Shown here: positions 47,677 through 55,741 of the stretch, in pieces
Layout: each line of letters begins with the position of its first letter
Position numbering within the stretch: the first letter of the stretch is position 1
DNA from: Phycisphaerales bacterium
GTDB lineage: Bacteria > Planctomycetota > Phycisphaerae > Phycisphaerales > UBA1924
Length of the DNA stretch: 64,000 nt
NCBI GenBank assembly: GCA_029260345.1
Contig: JAJDDK010000006.1
Location: forward strand, 558,001-622,000
Direction: 5' to 3'
Position numbers and translations under genes: made by a program
The notes under the pieces: model-generated
What the model was told of the DNA's origin: nothing
The model's input: the letters and a program-made list of their open reading frames with translations, nothing else
Databases searched by the model: none

Positions 47677-49047
47677 TCACTGAACTGGAATCGCATCGAT
47701 GAGCCGCGCGAGCTGTGCATCGGTGAGATCCGCGTGAAGTGAAATACGCACGCGGCTTGTGCCTTGCGGCACACTTGGCGGTCGGATCGCGGGCGCATAG
47801 AACGTCGCGGATTCGAGGCGCTGCGCGAGTTGCAATGCTTCGTGTGGCTCGCCGACAACGAGCGGGATGATCGGGATCGGATCGTCGCCGAGTGTTTCGC
47901 GCGGCCAGTTCTTTTCGATGAGCGCTGCGCGCAATCGTTGTGCGAGTTCGGCAACGCGCTTTCGCCGGTGCGGCTCGTCGCGAATGACGTCGAGCGCCGC
48001 GTCGATGGCGGCGACCTGTGTTGGCGGGACGGCGGTAGTGAAAATGAACTGGCGCGCGAAGTTGGTGACGGCGTCGATGACGAGTTGGGGTCCGGTGATG
48101 ACGCCGCCGAGTGAGCCGAGGGCTTTACTTGCAGTGGAGACGCAGATGTCAGCGGCGTGGTTCGCGGATTCATCGGCGCCGCTGCCAGTCCCGCCGAGGA
48201 GGCCGGTGGCGTGGGCTTCGTCGAGGATGAGGCAGGCGGAGGAGGAAGAGGAGGAGGGAAGGGATTCGCTTGCGCGAGGGTTTGATTCAGACCCCTCACC
48301 CCGGCCCTCTCCCGTAGGGAGAGGGAGTTGGGAGGAAGAAGGAGCGCTGGCGCGAGGTTTGATTTGGGTCCCCTCGCCCCGGCCCTCTCCCGGGGGGAGA
48401 GGGAGTTGGGAAGAAACTTTGGGGCACAGTTCATTGCGGAGGGCGGCGAGGGCCGCGATTGGGGCGAGGTTGCCGTCCATGGAGAAGACGCTGTCGGAGA
48501 CGAGCCAGATCGTGGAATTGGGGTTGCGGCCCAGATGGCGTTCCGCCAGGACTCGCGCGTGGTGAAAGTCTCGGTGGGCGTAGCGGCGGAAAGAAGTTCG
48601 CGGCGTCGCCGTCTGGACGGGCGAGATGCCCATCCCGCCGACGCCGCCGGTTCCGGCGTCGATGAGGCTTGCGTGATTGAGACGATCCATCAGAAAGAGA
48701 TCGCCGGGTTGCGGCAGCGCGCTGAGCAGTGCGAGATTTGCCATGTAGCCGGTTGGCAGAATCAGCGCGGCTTCGGCGCTCTTGAATGATGCGAGCCGCG
48801 CTTCGACGCGTCGCTGCTGTTCGGTGGTTCCGCCGATGAGACGCGAAGCGCCGGCGCCGACCCCCCACTGTGCTGCCGCCTGCTGCACTGCTTCCACGAG
48901 ATGCGGATGTGTGCGCAATCCGAGGTAGTCGTTTGTGCCAAGATCGATGAGATTCGGATTGGGCGTGCGGAGCGATCGCGCGAGGTCTTCGCGCTTGCGC
49001 GTTTCAAGGCGATGAGAAAGGGCGCGCAGCCATCCGGGGTCGGGCAT
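47677..49047 (-). CDS. bioF: 8-amino-7-oxononanoate synthase with in-frame repeat insertions
   Basis: 456 residues versus about 385-400 usual. PLP enzyme joining pimeloyl and alanine in biotin synthesis (or a close KBL/AONS relative). Motifs: IDLGTNDYLGL, GVGAGASRLIGG, LPTGYMANLALL, DRLNHASLID, SDSVFSMDGNLAPI, the PLP-Asp strand LILDEAHATG, and the Schiff-base Lys in STASKALGSLGG. Two extra in-frame blocks exist: about residues 131-150 (contains the GGACGGGC palindrome) and about 207-269 (two tandem CCCTCTCCC repeats plus a poly-Ser run). They sit in loops between strands, so the enzyme may remain active. No other bio gene is near. Confidence 0.85.
   Translation of the reverse strand: MPDPGWLRALSHRLETRKREDLARSLRTPNPNLIDLGTNDYLGLRTHPHLVEAVQQAAAQWGVGAGASRLIGGTTEQQRRVEARLASFKSAEAALILPTGYMANLALLSALPQPGDLFLMDRLNHASLIDAGTGGVGGMGISPVQTATPRTSFRRYAHRDFHHARVLAERHLGRNPNSTIWLVSDSVFSMDGNLAPIAALAALRNELCPKVSSQLPLPPGEGRGEGTQIKPRASAPSSSQLPLPTGEGRGEGSESNPRASESLPSSSSSSACLILDEAHATGLLGGTGSGADESANHAADICVSTASKALGSLGGVITGPQLVIDAVTNFARQFIFTTAVPPTQVAAIDAALDVIRDEPHRRKRVAELAQRLRAALIEKNWPRETLGDDPIPIIPLVVGEPHEALQLAQRLESATFYAPAIRPPSVPQGTSRVRISLHADLTDAQLARLIDAIPVQ
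48267..48333. repeat. CCCTCTCCC palindromic repeat, copy 1 (inside bioF)
   Basis: About 67 bp with a perfect 9-bp palindrome (CCCTCTCCC 48305-48313, GGGAGAGGG 48317-48325, loop GTA). Read on the minus strand in frame it encodes PLPTGEGRGEG. Copy 2 follows at 78 bases distance. Confidence 0.85.
48345..48412. repeat. CCCTCTCCC palindromic repeat, copy 2 (inside bioF)
   Basis: About 68 bp with the same 9-bp palindrome (48383-48391 with 48395-48403, loop GGG), most bases matching copy 1. Encodes PLPPGEGRGEG in the bioF frame. Same class of dispersed repeat found in many GC-rich genomes. Confidence 0.85.
48615..48635. repeat. GGACGGGC palindromic repeat, copy in bioF
   Basis: GGACGGGCGAGATGCCCATCC differs at two positions from 47635-47655 and forms a near-perfect hairpin. 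Translated in the bioF frame as MGISPV within an extra loop of about 20 residues. Confidence 0.7.
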
Positions 49048-49079
49048 GCGAAGCAGTATGGCGTTCGGGCAAGCGGGCG

Positions 49080-49442
49080 TCAGTGAGACATATCGGCGAA
49101 CGTGTCGTCGGGGACGACGCGGTCGGTCGAGACATCGAGATTTTCGAGAACGCTGTCAAGATCCTCGACGGACTTCTGCATGAGCCGTCCGACTTTGAAT
49201 TTGACAACCTTTTTCGCCGGCACTTTGACGCGCTCCAGCGTGCGCGGATTTTGGGCCACGCGTGGCGCTCGTTCTTTCGTCTCGAAGACACCAAAATCTC
49301 TGAACTCGAGGCGATTGCCGCGACCAAGTTCGAGAATCATGTTGTCGAGCAGACTTTGAACGAGCCGTTTGACGATGACGCGCTTCATGCCAGTGTCGCG
49401 CGCCACCTGCTCAATCAGGTCTTTTTTTGTCACAGTCGCCAT
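49080..49442 (-). CDS. HU/IHF-family DNA-binding protein
   Basis: 120 residues against about 90-100 usual. Nucleoid protein: KKDLIEQVARDTGMKRVIVK, dimer helices, then FRDFGVFETKERAPRVAQNPRT with the DNA-arm (R-x-x-R-x-P-R-N-P-like) and KVVKFKVGRLMQKSV. The arm Pro (AQNP) that bends DNA is present. The C-terminal 30 residues are an acidic extension (SVLENLDVSTDRVVPDDT), unlike the standard proteins. Upstream of bioF by 32 bases and on the same strand, so possibly co-transcribed. Confidence 0.9.
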   Translation of the reverse strand: MATVTKKDLIEQVARDTGMKRVIVKRLVQSLLDNMILELGRGNRLEFRDFGVFETKERAPRVAQNPRTLERVKVPAKKVVKFKVGRLMQKSVEDLDSVLENLDVSTDRVVPDDTFADMSH

Positions 49443-49477
49443 CGCCGGATGCCCCGATAATCCGCGAAGGAATCAGA

Positions 49478-49621
49478 ATGGATGGTCATGCATCGTCGTC
49501 GCGCCCTGACTTCGATGATGACTTTTACGGCTGGGCGATGGACGCCCAACGCCCAGTATGGTGGAAACGCCGGGACAGGTCAATGATGAAGTGCGGACCT
49601 GACCGCTGTTGGGGAAAGTAA
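49478..49621 (+). CDS. Short ORF resembling the N-terminus of DUF29 proteins, possibly a remnant
   Basis: 47 residues from ATG 49478, preceded by GAAGGA at a good distance. FDDDFYGWAMDAQRPVWWKRRD matches the start of DUF29 proteins (YDxDFYAWAxxQAxLLR), but the usual LEE-I-E-SL body is missing and it ends soon afterwards. Likely a truncated remnant or a chance match; the gap otherwise (49443-49638) holds nothing. Confidence 0.35.
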   Translation: MDGHASSSRPDFDDDFYGWAMDAQRPVWWKRRDRSMMKCGPDRCWGK

Positions 49622-49638
49622 TTGTGGTGAAGGCCGGT

Positions 49639-50088
49639 TCAGCGGACGTAGGGCTGGTTGAACCAACGCTCGCGGGCCGGTGAAAGTACGGGGATCGTGC
49701 GATCCAGGATGGCGCCGCGCCAAACGCCATACGGCGCCAGGTATGGCAGGATCGGCGCGGGCTGACCGTAGAACTCCGAGTCGCGGTACAGGTTCGCTTC
49801 GAACTCGCGCTGCTGGGTCTCAACGCCGACGGCGTTGTTGTTGCGCGCATATTCCCATCGCATGACATCCGCAGAATAGCCCTGTTTTTCCAGCTCTTTT
49901 CGCATGGTTGGCCCGTCAAAGACGAGCGCGCCCGAGCGCACGGAAACAGGGACTGAGCGATCCACCACGCGATGCGTGCCGCGAGCGCAGCCACTCAATG
50001 TTGCGGCGGCGCTCAACAACGCAAGCGCGGTGAGGCCGGCGCCACGGCGCCAGCGCGAACGACATTTCTTTGGTTGGCACTGATACAC
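49639..50088 (-). CDS. Lipoprotein of unknown function
   Basis: 149 residues if started at GTG 50088. Basic N-terminus RSRWRRG, hydrophobic stretch LTALALLSAAATLSGC with lipobox LSGC (Cys34), then a mostly polar domain (MRKELEKQGYSADVMRWEY, LAPYGVWRGAI, ending RERWFNQPYVR). The open frame continues upstream through tRNA-Arg, so the longer form is wrong. The start is uncertain since no clear ribosome-binding site precedes GTG 50088. Not recognised. Confidence 0.55.
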   Translation of the reverse strand: MYQCQPKKCRSRWRRGAGLTALALLSAAATLSGCARGTHRVVDRSVPVSVRSGALVFDGPTMRKELEKQGYSADVMRWEYARNNNAVGVETQQREFEANLYRDSEFYGQPAPILPYLAPYGVWRGAILDRTIPVLSPARERWFNQPYVR

Positions 50089-50214
50089 GTCACCCAAGTG
50101 TGCAAGAATTGCGCGGATTCGCCACTTCGAAATGTAAAATTGGAAACTTTCGAGGTTATCGGAGTCAGGGGACGTGGCCCGACCCCAGACATGCACGCCG
50201 ATGAACCAAAAAAA

Positions 50215-50288
50215 CGCCCCGGGCAGGACTCGAACCTGCGACCTGCGATTTAGAAGACCGCTGCTCTGTCCAGCTGAGCTACCGGGGC
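50215..50288 (-). tRNA. tRNA-Arg (anticodon TCT)
   Basis: 74 bases. On the minus strand it folds into a cloverleaf: acceptor GCCCCGG/CCGGGGC, D arm GCTC/GAGC, anticodon stem GCGGT/ATCGC with loop CTTCTAA (anticodon TCT, reading AGA/AGG), T arm GCAGG TTCGAGT CCTGC, discriminator G. CCA is not encoded. A T7 run follows and could end transcription. Confidence 0.95.
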
Positions 50289-50297
50289 TTGGCATCG

Positions 50298-50326
50298 AGC
50301 GTATCCCGTCCTGAATGAGCGGACAA
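50298..50326 (-). promoter_or_regulatory. Candidate promoter for tRNA-Arg
   Basis: Minus-strand TTGTCC (50321-50326) and TACGCT (50298-50303) are 17 bases apart; the -10 box lies 9 bases before the tRNA 5' end, as usual for tRNA genes. Matches to consensus are partial (4 and 3 of 6). Confidence 0.4.
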
Positions 50327-50400
50327 CGGCACACCGGAACGATACGCTAGCGCGCGGCGTCGGCGAACACGTCAATTGCGAATCAAGAGGGTGGCCAGGC

Positions 50401-50916
50401 ATGGCGCGAGACGAGATCGTGACGATGTTTGTTGAAGTGCCCAAGGGCAGCCGCAACAAATATGAACGCAACGAAGCGACCGGGGAGATCTACCTCGATC
50501 GCACGCTCTTCACGGCGACGCACTATCCGGCAGACTATGGGTTCATCGAGAACACCTTTGCGGAAGATGGCGATCCGCTGGACTCGCTCGCCCTCGTCTC
50601 CGAGCCGACCTTCCCCGGATGCCGCATCCGCATTCGCCCCATCGGGCTCTTCCTGATGGAGGACCAGGGGCAGCCGGATCACAAGGTGCTGGGCGTTCCG
50701 CTGGGAGAGCCGCTGTGGCAGGACGTGAAGACCCTAGATGATCTTCCGGCCCACATCATCCGCGAGATGGAGCACTTCTTCATGGTTTACAAAGACCTTG
50801 AAGCCAAGAAAACTGCCTCGCTGGGGTGGCGCGGGCTCGATGAGGCGCGGCGGGTCATCGACGCTGCTCGTGAAGGATTTCGTGATCGAGAAATGCATGC
50901 GCCGCGTCAAGGATGA
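50401..50916 (+). CDS. ppa: Soluble inorganic pyrophosphatase (family I)
   Basis: 171 residues. Mg2+-dependent cytoplasmic hydrolysis of pyrophosphate to phosphate. The family I signature DGDPLDSLAL with clustered Asp is present, with FTATHYPADYGFIENTFAED before it and IRPIGLFLMEDQGQPDHKVL after (Asp-x-Gly-x-x-Asp/Lys). Catalytic Lys/Arg/Tyr residues appear in the KYERNEATGEIYLDR stretch. The genome also has the membrane pyrophosphatase at 8.4-11.2 kb. Monocistronic, 130 bases from the tRNA. Confidence 0.94.
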   Translation: MARDEIVTMFVEVPKGSRNKYERNEATGEIYLDRTLFTATHYPADYGFIENTFAEDGDPLDSLALVSEPTFPGCRIRIRPIGLFLMEDQGQPDHKVLGVPLGEPLWQDVKTLDDLPAHIIREMEHFFMVYKDLEAKKTASLGWRGLDEARRVIDAAREGFRDREMHAPRQG

Positions 50917-51010
50917 ATGCGCGGTTCCCGGCTATGCTTCGGGTCCCTTCTCCTCCTGTTTCGCGGGAATCCTTCCGGTCGGACGGGAGTTGGCCTGAGC
51001 GGAGACGACG

Positions 51011-51994
51011 GTGAGCCGGATCGATTCCATTGCGACGCCCGAACGGCGCGAGTTGTCATCTGTCGGTGGTGGGCGCCCTCGCGTCTCGATCGGGACGCTG
51101 ATCGAACTCACCAAGCCACGCATCACCAAACTCGTGGTCGTGACGACCGGCGTCGGTTTTGCACTGGCGGCAATCGGTGGCGGGCTCGGCGCTGTTGACC
51201 TGATCGTGACCGGCATCGTTTGCTTGATCGGGACCGCGCTGAGCGCTTCGAGCGCAAATTCACTGAACCAGTGGTGGGAACGTCGACGTGATGCGCTGAT
51301 GCCGCGCACGTGCGCCCGGCCATTGCCGACGGAACGGGTGTCACCCCGAGTGGCGCTGACCTTCGGACTGGGTTGTGGCTTGGCGGGCGTTCTGGCGCTT
51401 GCGTTGTTTGTTTCACTTGCAGCCGCAGCCGTCGCGCTGGCGACCATCTTGATTTATGTCTTGCTGTACACACCGTCGAAACCGATGACGACGACATCGA
51501 CGATCATCGGCGCTGTACCCGGCGCGTTGCCGCCAGTGATTGGCTGGGCGGCGGTGACAAGTGATGGCGCGGGCTGGTCAACGCTTACGCATGCGGCTCC
51601 TTGGTCGCTCTTTGCAATCATGTTCATCTGGCAGATCCCCCACTTCCTCGCGATCGCGTGGATGCATCGCGAGGGATACGCCGCCGGCGGTTTCCGAGTG
51701 CTGCCGCTCGTGGATCCTGATGGACGCCGCACGGCGAACGCGACGATCGCCTGGCTGTGCGCTTTGATTCCAATCTCGCTGACGCCCATTGTCGCCATGC
51801 CGGATCGGCTCGGCTGGGGATACGCCATTGTGGCGGTGCTGCTCGGTGCGTTCTTCCTGCGTCCGGCGATTTCGTTTGCAACAACGCGTGACGACGCCAG
51901 CGCACGTCGCGTCTTTTTTGCATCGATCATCTACCTGCCATTGCTTCTCGGCGCCATGGTGGTTGACGCGATCATCACCACGTTTCTTCTTTGA
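51011..51994 (+). CDS. ctaB: Protoheme IX farnesyltransferase (heme O synthase)
   Basis: 327 residues. UbiA-type prenyltransferase with about eight transmembrane helices: LTKPRITKLVVVTTGVGF, then NQWWERRRDALMPRTCARPLP, a second Asp-rich region around LYTPSKPMTTTST, the GAVPGALPPVIGW motif and IWQIPHFLAIAWMHREGYAAGG. Converts heme B to heme O for cytochrome oxidases. In the first prenyl-diphosphate motif the usual D-x-x-D has its first Asp replaced by Arg (ERRRD). GTG start follows GGAG. First of the ctaB/ABC/SCO1 operon; stop overlaps the next ATG. Confidence 0.9.
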   Translation: MSRIDSIATPERRELSSVGGGRPRVSIGTLIELTKPRITKLVVVTTGVGFALAAIGGGLGAVDLIVTGIVCLIGTALSASSANSLNQWWERRRDALMPRTCARPLPTERVSPRVALTFGLGCGLAGVLALALFVSLAAAAVALATILIYVLLYTPSKPMTTTSTIIGAVPGALPPVIGWAAVTSDGAGWSTLTHAAPWSLFAIMFIWQIPHFLAIAWMHREGYAAGGFRVLPLVDPDGRRTANATIAWLCALIPISLTPIVAMPDRLGWGYAIVAVLLGAFFLRPAISFATTRDDASARRVFFASIIYLPLLLGAMVVDAIITTFLL

Positions 51995-52965
51995 TGCCGC
52001 AAGCGAGCGAAGCGATGCCATCCTACGCCGTGCAACTGGAGCATGTCGGCCGAATCTATGCCGGCGCCCGACGCACGCCTCCGCGGACCGCGCTCGACTC
52101 GATCTCCCTCACCATTGAGCGCGGCGCCTGGGTCGCCATCCTTGGGCCAAATGGCTCAGGAAAATCGACCATGTTGCGCATTGTCGGCGCCATGGACCGT
52201 CCAACGCAGGGAAGTGTCCGATGGTTTGGTGATGCAGATGCAACGTCGCGGCAGCGTCAATCGCGAATTGGCGTCGTTCTGCAAACGACATCGCTTGATC
52301 CGCTGCTGACGGCGCGAGAAAACTTGTCACTGCAAGGCGCCGTGTTCGGAATGGATCGCGCCATGTGCGCATCGCGCATAGATGACGTCGCGGTGGAACT
52401 TGCCATTGCAGACCGGTTGAATGATCGCGTTGGCGCCTTGTCCGGCGGGCTGGCGCGGCGCGTTGATCTCGCACGGGCGCTGCTCACCAATCCTGAACTG
52501 CTCCTATTGGATGAAGCGACGGCCGGACTCGACCCGCCGGCGCGAAATGAATTTCTTGACGCCATTGCACGCCGCCGCATCGATTCGGACATGACGGTCC
52601 TTATGACGACACATCTCATCGAAGAGGCAGAACGCGCGGATCGCGTCATCATGATGGATCAAGGCGCGATCGTCGCCGATGGGGCGCCACAAGACCTCAG
52701 GAGTGAATTGGCTTCGAAGAACGAATTTGCAATCCATTCCTCGATTGAATCAGCGTCACTCTTGCGCGACCGAGGGTTTCGCGTCATCGATTCCAGCGAT
52801 GGAATTATCGCCATGTTCTTTGGGGATGACGAGAGGGATATCGCAAGCGCTCTTCGCGAACTTGCCGCAGCAGGCTTTACGGCGCGCATCGGCGCCCCGA
52901 CACTTGAAGATGTGTTTGTAGCCCGGACCGGCCATGTGCTGCGCACCGATCGGAGCGGCGCGTGA
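51994..52965 (+). CDS. ABC transporter ATP-binding protein
   Basis: 323 residues. Walker A LGPNGSGKSTM (near residue 47), signature LSGGLARRVDLARALL, Walker B LLLDEATAGLD, and a C-terminal accessory domain with GFRVIDSSDGIIAMF. Resembles DrrA/NodI-like exporters' ATPases, which drive type 2 (ABC-2) permeases. ATG 51994 overlaps the ctaB stop; the permease gene overlaps its stop (GTGA). The position between ctaB and SCO1 suggests export or maturation of a cofactor for cytochrome oxidase (heme or copper), inferred from context. Confidence 0.88.
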   Translation: MPQASEAMPSYAVQLEHVGRIYAGARRTPPRTALDSISLTIERGAWVAILGPNGSGKSTMLRIVGAMDRPTQGSVRWFGDADATSRQRQSRIGVVLQTTSLDPLLTARENLSLQGAVFGMDRAMCASRIDDVAVELAIADRLNDRVGALSGGLARRVDLARALLTNPELLLLDEATAGLDPPARNEFLDAIARRRIDSDMTVLMTTHLIEEAERADRVIMMDQGAIVADGAPQDLRSELASKNEFAIHSSIESASLLRDRGFRVIDSSDGIIAMFFGDDERDIASALRELAAAGFTARIGAPTLEDVFVARTGHVLRTDRSGA

Positions 52966-53741
52966 GTGCATCCACATCATCCACTGTGATTGGGCGGCGT
53001 GCGCTGCTTGGACTGATGAGTCGGGAGTTCAAACGCTTTGTGCGCCAGCCGAGCCGCATCATTGCCGCCGTAGGAACACCCCTGCTTTTCTGGGGGTTTA
53101 TGGCGTCCGGCTTTGCGTCATCGGTTTTTCCCGGCGCCGAGGAAAGCGATGGCTCATACACCGCTTATCTCATTCCCGGGGCGGCGACACTCGTCGCGAT
53201 GTTTGCGTCAATTTTCGCTGCGATGTCATTAATTGAAGATCGCCGCGAAGGGTTTCTTCGAGCGGCGCTCGCGAGTCCGGCGCCGCGATGGGCCATCGTC
53301 GGCGCCAAAGCCGGCGCCGGCAGCGCTGTGGCCACACTTCAGGCGAGCATAGTGCTGCTCGCGGCGCCCCTGGTCGGCGCACAGTTCATCTGGCCGGGAC
53401 TTCTTCTGGCGCTGGTGTGGCTTAGCGTGGCTGCTGCGGCGCTCACGTCACTCGGTTTGGCACTGGCGTGGGTTGTGAACTCAAGCGAAGGGTTTCATGG
53501 CGTCATGAATGCAGTGCTCATGCCGATGTGGCTGCTCAGCGGCGCTATGTTTCCGATTGATGGCGCCGCGTCGTGGCTTCGCCCCGTGATGCTCGTGAAT
53601 CCACTTTTCTGGGCAACAGAAACTGTGCGTGACGCGTTGAGCGGATCGCCACCGGGCTGGACAGCGCTTGGATCAGTGGGGTTTCTTGTCGCGGCGGTCA
53701 CGTTTGCAACCGCAGTGATGGCGCGCTCGACTCGTTCGTGA
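52962..53741 (+). CDS. ABC-2 type transporter permease
   Basis: 259 residues, six hydrophobic helices. ABC-2 membrane signature: the conserved first helix before GFMASGFASSVFPG, the central LSLIEDRREGFLRAALASP-type coupling helix, and the late NAVLMPMWLLSGAMFPID with PVMLVNPLFWATE, as in DrrB/NodJ permeases. Forms a transporter with the preceding ATPase; its GTG start overlaps that gene's stop by four bases. Substrate unknown. Confidence 0.87.
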   Translation: MSASTSSTVIGRRALLGLMSREFKRFVRQPSRIIAAVGTPLLFWGFMASGFASSVFPGAEESDGSYTAYLIPGAATLVAMFASIFAAMSLIEDRREGFLRAALASPAPRWAIVGAKAGAGSAVATLQASIVLLAAPLVGAQFIWPGLLLALVWLSVAAAALTSLGLALAWVVNSSEGFHGVMNAVLMPMWLLSGAMFPIDGAASWLRPVMLVNPLFWATETVRDALSGSPPGWTALGSVGFLVAAVTFATAVMARSTRS

Positions 53742-53773
53742 TATTGATGCAATCGTTCGGAGGATTCTGGAGT

Positions 53774-54421
53774 ATGGCTCGTGTCGTCATTCCAATCGTG
53801 CTGATTTCGGCTGTCCTTGCGACGGCGGCTGTTGGTGTGCTGAGCATGTTGCGGCCCGAGCGTCCAAGCGCATTAACGCCGGATCCAAACATGGATCTGT
53901 TATCCATCCCGACGTTCGAACTGGTGGATCAAGACGGTGAGCCGTTCACGCGCGATCACTTTCTTGGCAAGATCACGATTGTCGACTTTTTCTTCTCCAA
54001 TTGCCCGTTCATCTGCCCGCCGATGTCGCGCCACATGAAGCGATGCCAGGACGAGCTTGCGGACACCGGAGTGCGGCTGCTGAGCATCTCCGTTGACCCC
54101 GAGCATGACACTCCCGAGCGGCTTCGTGAATACGCAGATGAACTCGGCGCGAACACTGATCGCTGGCGCTTCGCGACCGGGGATCGAGCCGAAGTTACAA
54201 AAATCTTGACCGAGGGACTCCTGCTTGCCGCGCCGACCGAAAATGCGAATCAGCCCATCAACCTTGAAGGCGGCGGTCAGATGAGCAACATCTCGCATCC
54301 CTCCCACTTCATTCTGGTTGGGCCAAGCGCGGAAATCATTTCGCTCATCAACGGGCTTGATCAAGCGCACGTTGATGCGCTCATCAGGCGAACAAAAGCG
54401 GCGTGGGACGAAATTAACTAG
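53774..54421 (+). CDS. SCO1/SenC-family copper chaperone-like protein
   Basis: 215 residues. N-terminal membrane anchor (about residues 4-24, PIVLISAVLATAAVGVL), then a thioredoxin fold: FELVDQDGEPFTRDHF, copper-binding Cys pair in SNCPFICPPMS, SISVDPEHDTPERL and the distal His in NISHPSHFILVG. SCO proteins help assemble the CuA center of cytochrome oxidase. GGAGG precedes ATG 53774; a GTG 12 codons earlier, overlapping the permease stop, is the alternative start. Linked to ctaB, so this run is an oxidase assembly cluster. Confidence 0.9.
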   Translation: MARVVIPIVLISAVLATAAVGVLSMLRPERPSALTPDPNMDLLSIPTFELVDQDGEPFTRDHFLGKITIVDFFFSNCPFICPPMSRHMKRCQDELADTGVRLLSISVDPEHDTPERLREYADELGANTDRWRFATGDRAEVTKILTEGLLLAAPTENANQPINLEGGGQMSNISHPSHFILVGPSAEIISLINGLDQAHVDALIRRTKAAWDEIN

Positions 54422-55560
54422 AGCGGTGATTCATCAAATTGGTATTGCACGCCGCGCTGTTGCAAAGCACTGAGCATGTCTTCAACGAGTGACGAATCCG
54501 ACGCCAGTCGCTCCGGTGGCAAGACGCCGGACTGAGAAATCCTGCCTTCAAGGAGAAGCCGCGCTGCGATAGCACAGGGAAATGCGGTCGTTCTCGCCAT
54601 GCTCGTCGCTCGTTGGTTGGCGTCGTAGAAATCCAGCAAATCCCATGTCAGGCGAACCCGCCGGCCGTTTCGTTCCCCGTCCGCAAAGACGCGCATGACG
54701 GTGAGATCCTCTTCGCCATCCTCGTACGTCCATTTCGGGAACATCAGCGCACTGGTGACGTCAAGCGGACGCACGGTGGCGTCGCCGACAGTGATCGGAT
54801 TTTTTTCGAACAAGCCCGTGTCGCGAAACACGCGCATCAGTTCAATATGACCGGGATAGCGCAGCGTCTTCTCCTTCATATTCGGCACGGAGAGTGTGTC
54901 CGCGAGACTGCGCAAGCCGTCCGTATTGAATGCCTCCAGCGTGTCCACACCGGGCAGGTTGATGAGCTCCGGTTCTGAAAGCGCTTCACGCACGATCAAC
55001 TTGCCGTCCTCGACGTATCGCGCGGGGCGCGTGTATTCCTCGATGACATCCGCCGGGCTGAAACCCGCTTTGTATTCAAAGGGCCAGTGGCGCCTTCGCG
55101 GAAGACCACCGACGTAGATTTCAATTCGTTCGCATGGGTCCAGCAGATGCGCGGCATACCCGGCGAGCAGGTTGCTCATGCCCGGCGCGACGCCGCAATC
55201 GACGATGGCGGTGACACCGGCGGCTCGCGCCTGTTTATCAAGCTGTAGCGCATCTTCGGACATGAACGAAATGTCGCAATACGGTTTGCCCGCTTCGATG
55301 ATCTCCCCGAGCGCCTGAAAGCCCAAACCGCTGGCAAGGGCGCCGCAGACCAGGTCTGACTCGCGGGCGATCGCGCTGATGGCCCCCGGCGCTGAGAGAT
55401 CAATCCGTCGCGTTGAAATGCTTGCGCCGGAACGCTCAAGTCGTTCGAGATTGGCGGCGCGGCTGTCCACCGCCAGGACGTCGAAACCGTTTTCCTGGGC
55501 CAGATCCTTGGCGATCAGAGAACCCACCATGCCGGCGCCAAGCACTGTGATGCGAGTCAT
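54418..55560 (-). CDS. Saccharopine dehydrogenase family oxidoreductase (lysine 6-dehydrogenase-like)
   Basis: 380 residues. N-terminal NAD(P) Rossmann fold ITVLGAGMVGSLIA, with VLAVDSRAANLERL; then KPYCDISFMSEDAL and the family's GVAPGMSNLLAGY segment; the C-terminal half has GFSPADVIEEYTRPARYVEDGK and NLPGVDTLEAFNTDGLRS. The layout fits Sacchrp_dh_NADP proteins close to lysine 6-dehydrogenase or carboxynorspermidine-type enzymes. ATG 55560 is preceded by AGGAG at 6 bases; upstream frame lacks homology. Stop overlaps that of the SCO gene (convergent). Confidence 0.82.
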   Translation of the reverse strand: MTRITVLGAGMVGSLIAKDLAQENGFDVLAVDSRAANLERLERSGASISTRRIDLSAPGAISAIARESDLVCGALASGLGFQALGEIIEAGKPYCDISFMSEDALQLDKQARAAGVTAIVDCGVAPGMSNLLAGYAAHLLDPCERIEIYVGGLPRRRHWPFEYKAGFSPADVIEEYTRPARYVEDGKLIVREALSEPELINLPGVDTLEAFNTDGLRSLADTLSVPNMKEKTLRYPGHIELMRVFRDTGLFEKNPITVGDATVRPLDVTSALMFPKWTYEDGEEDLTVMRVFADGERNGRRVRLTWDLLDFYDANQRATSMARTTAFPCAIAARLLLEGRISQSGVLPPERLASDSSLVEDMLSALQQRGVQYQFDESPL

Positions 55561-55741
55561 GCACGCTCCTGAATTGAATTGGAGGCTTCCGTCCGCTCTG
55601 GCAGGGCTTGTACACGGGGGCCTCGATTCGGGCAAAATCGAGAGAGCCACACGCCAAGGCGGCTAGAATCTTCATTGTCAGGCAACCGCATGACGGCGGC
55701 AGCCGAACAACCCGCCGACGAAACGTATGACGAGGGTTGAA

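Noticed and set aside
50089-50334. Extension of the lipoprotein frame through the tRNA-Arg
   Set aside because: The translated stretch is just the tRNA sequence read in frame; the tRNA fold is complete.
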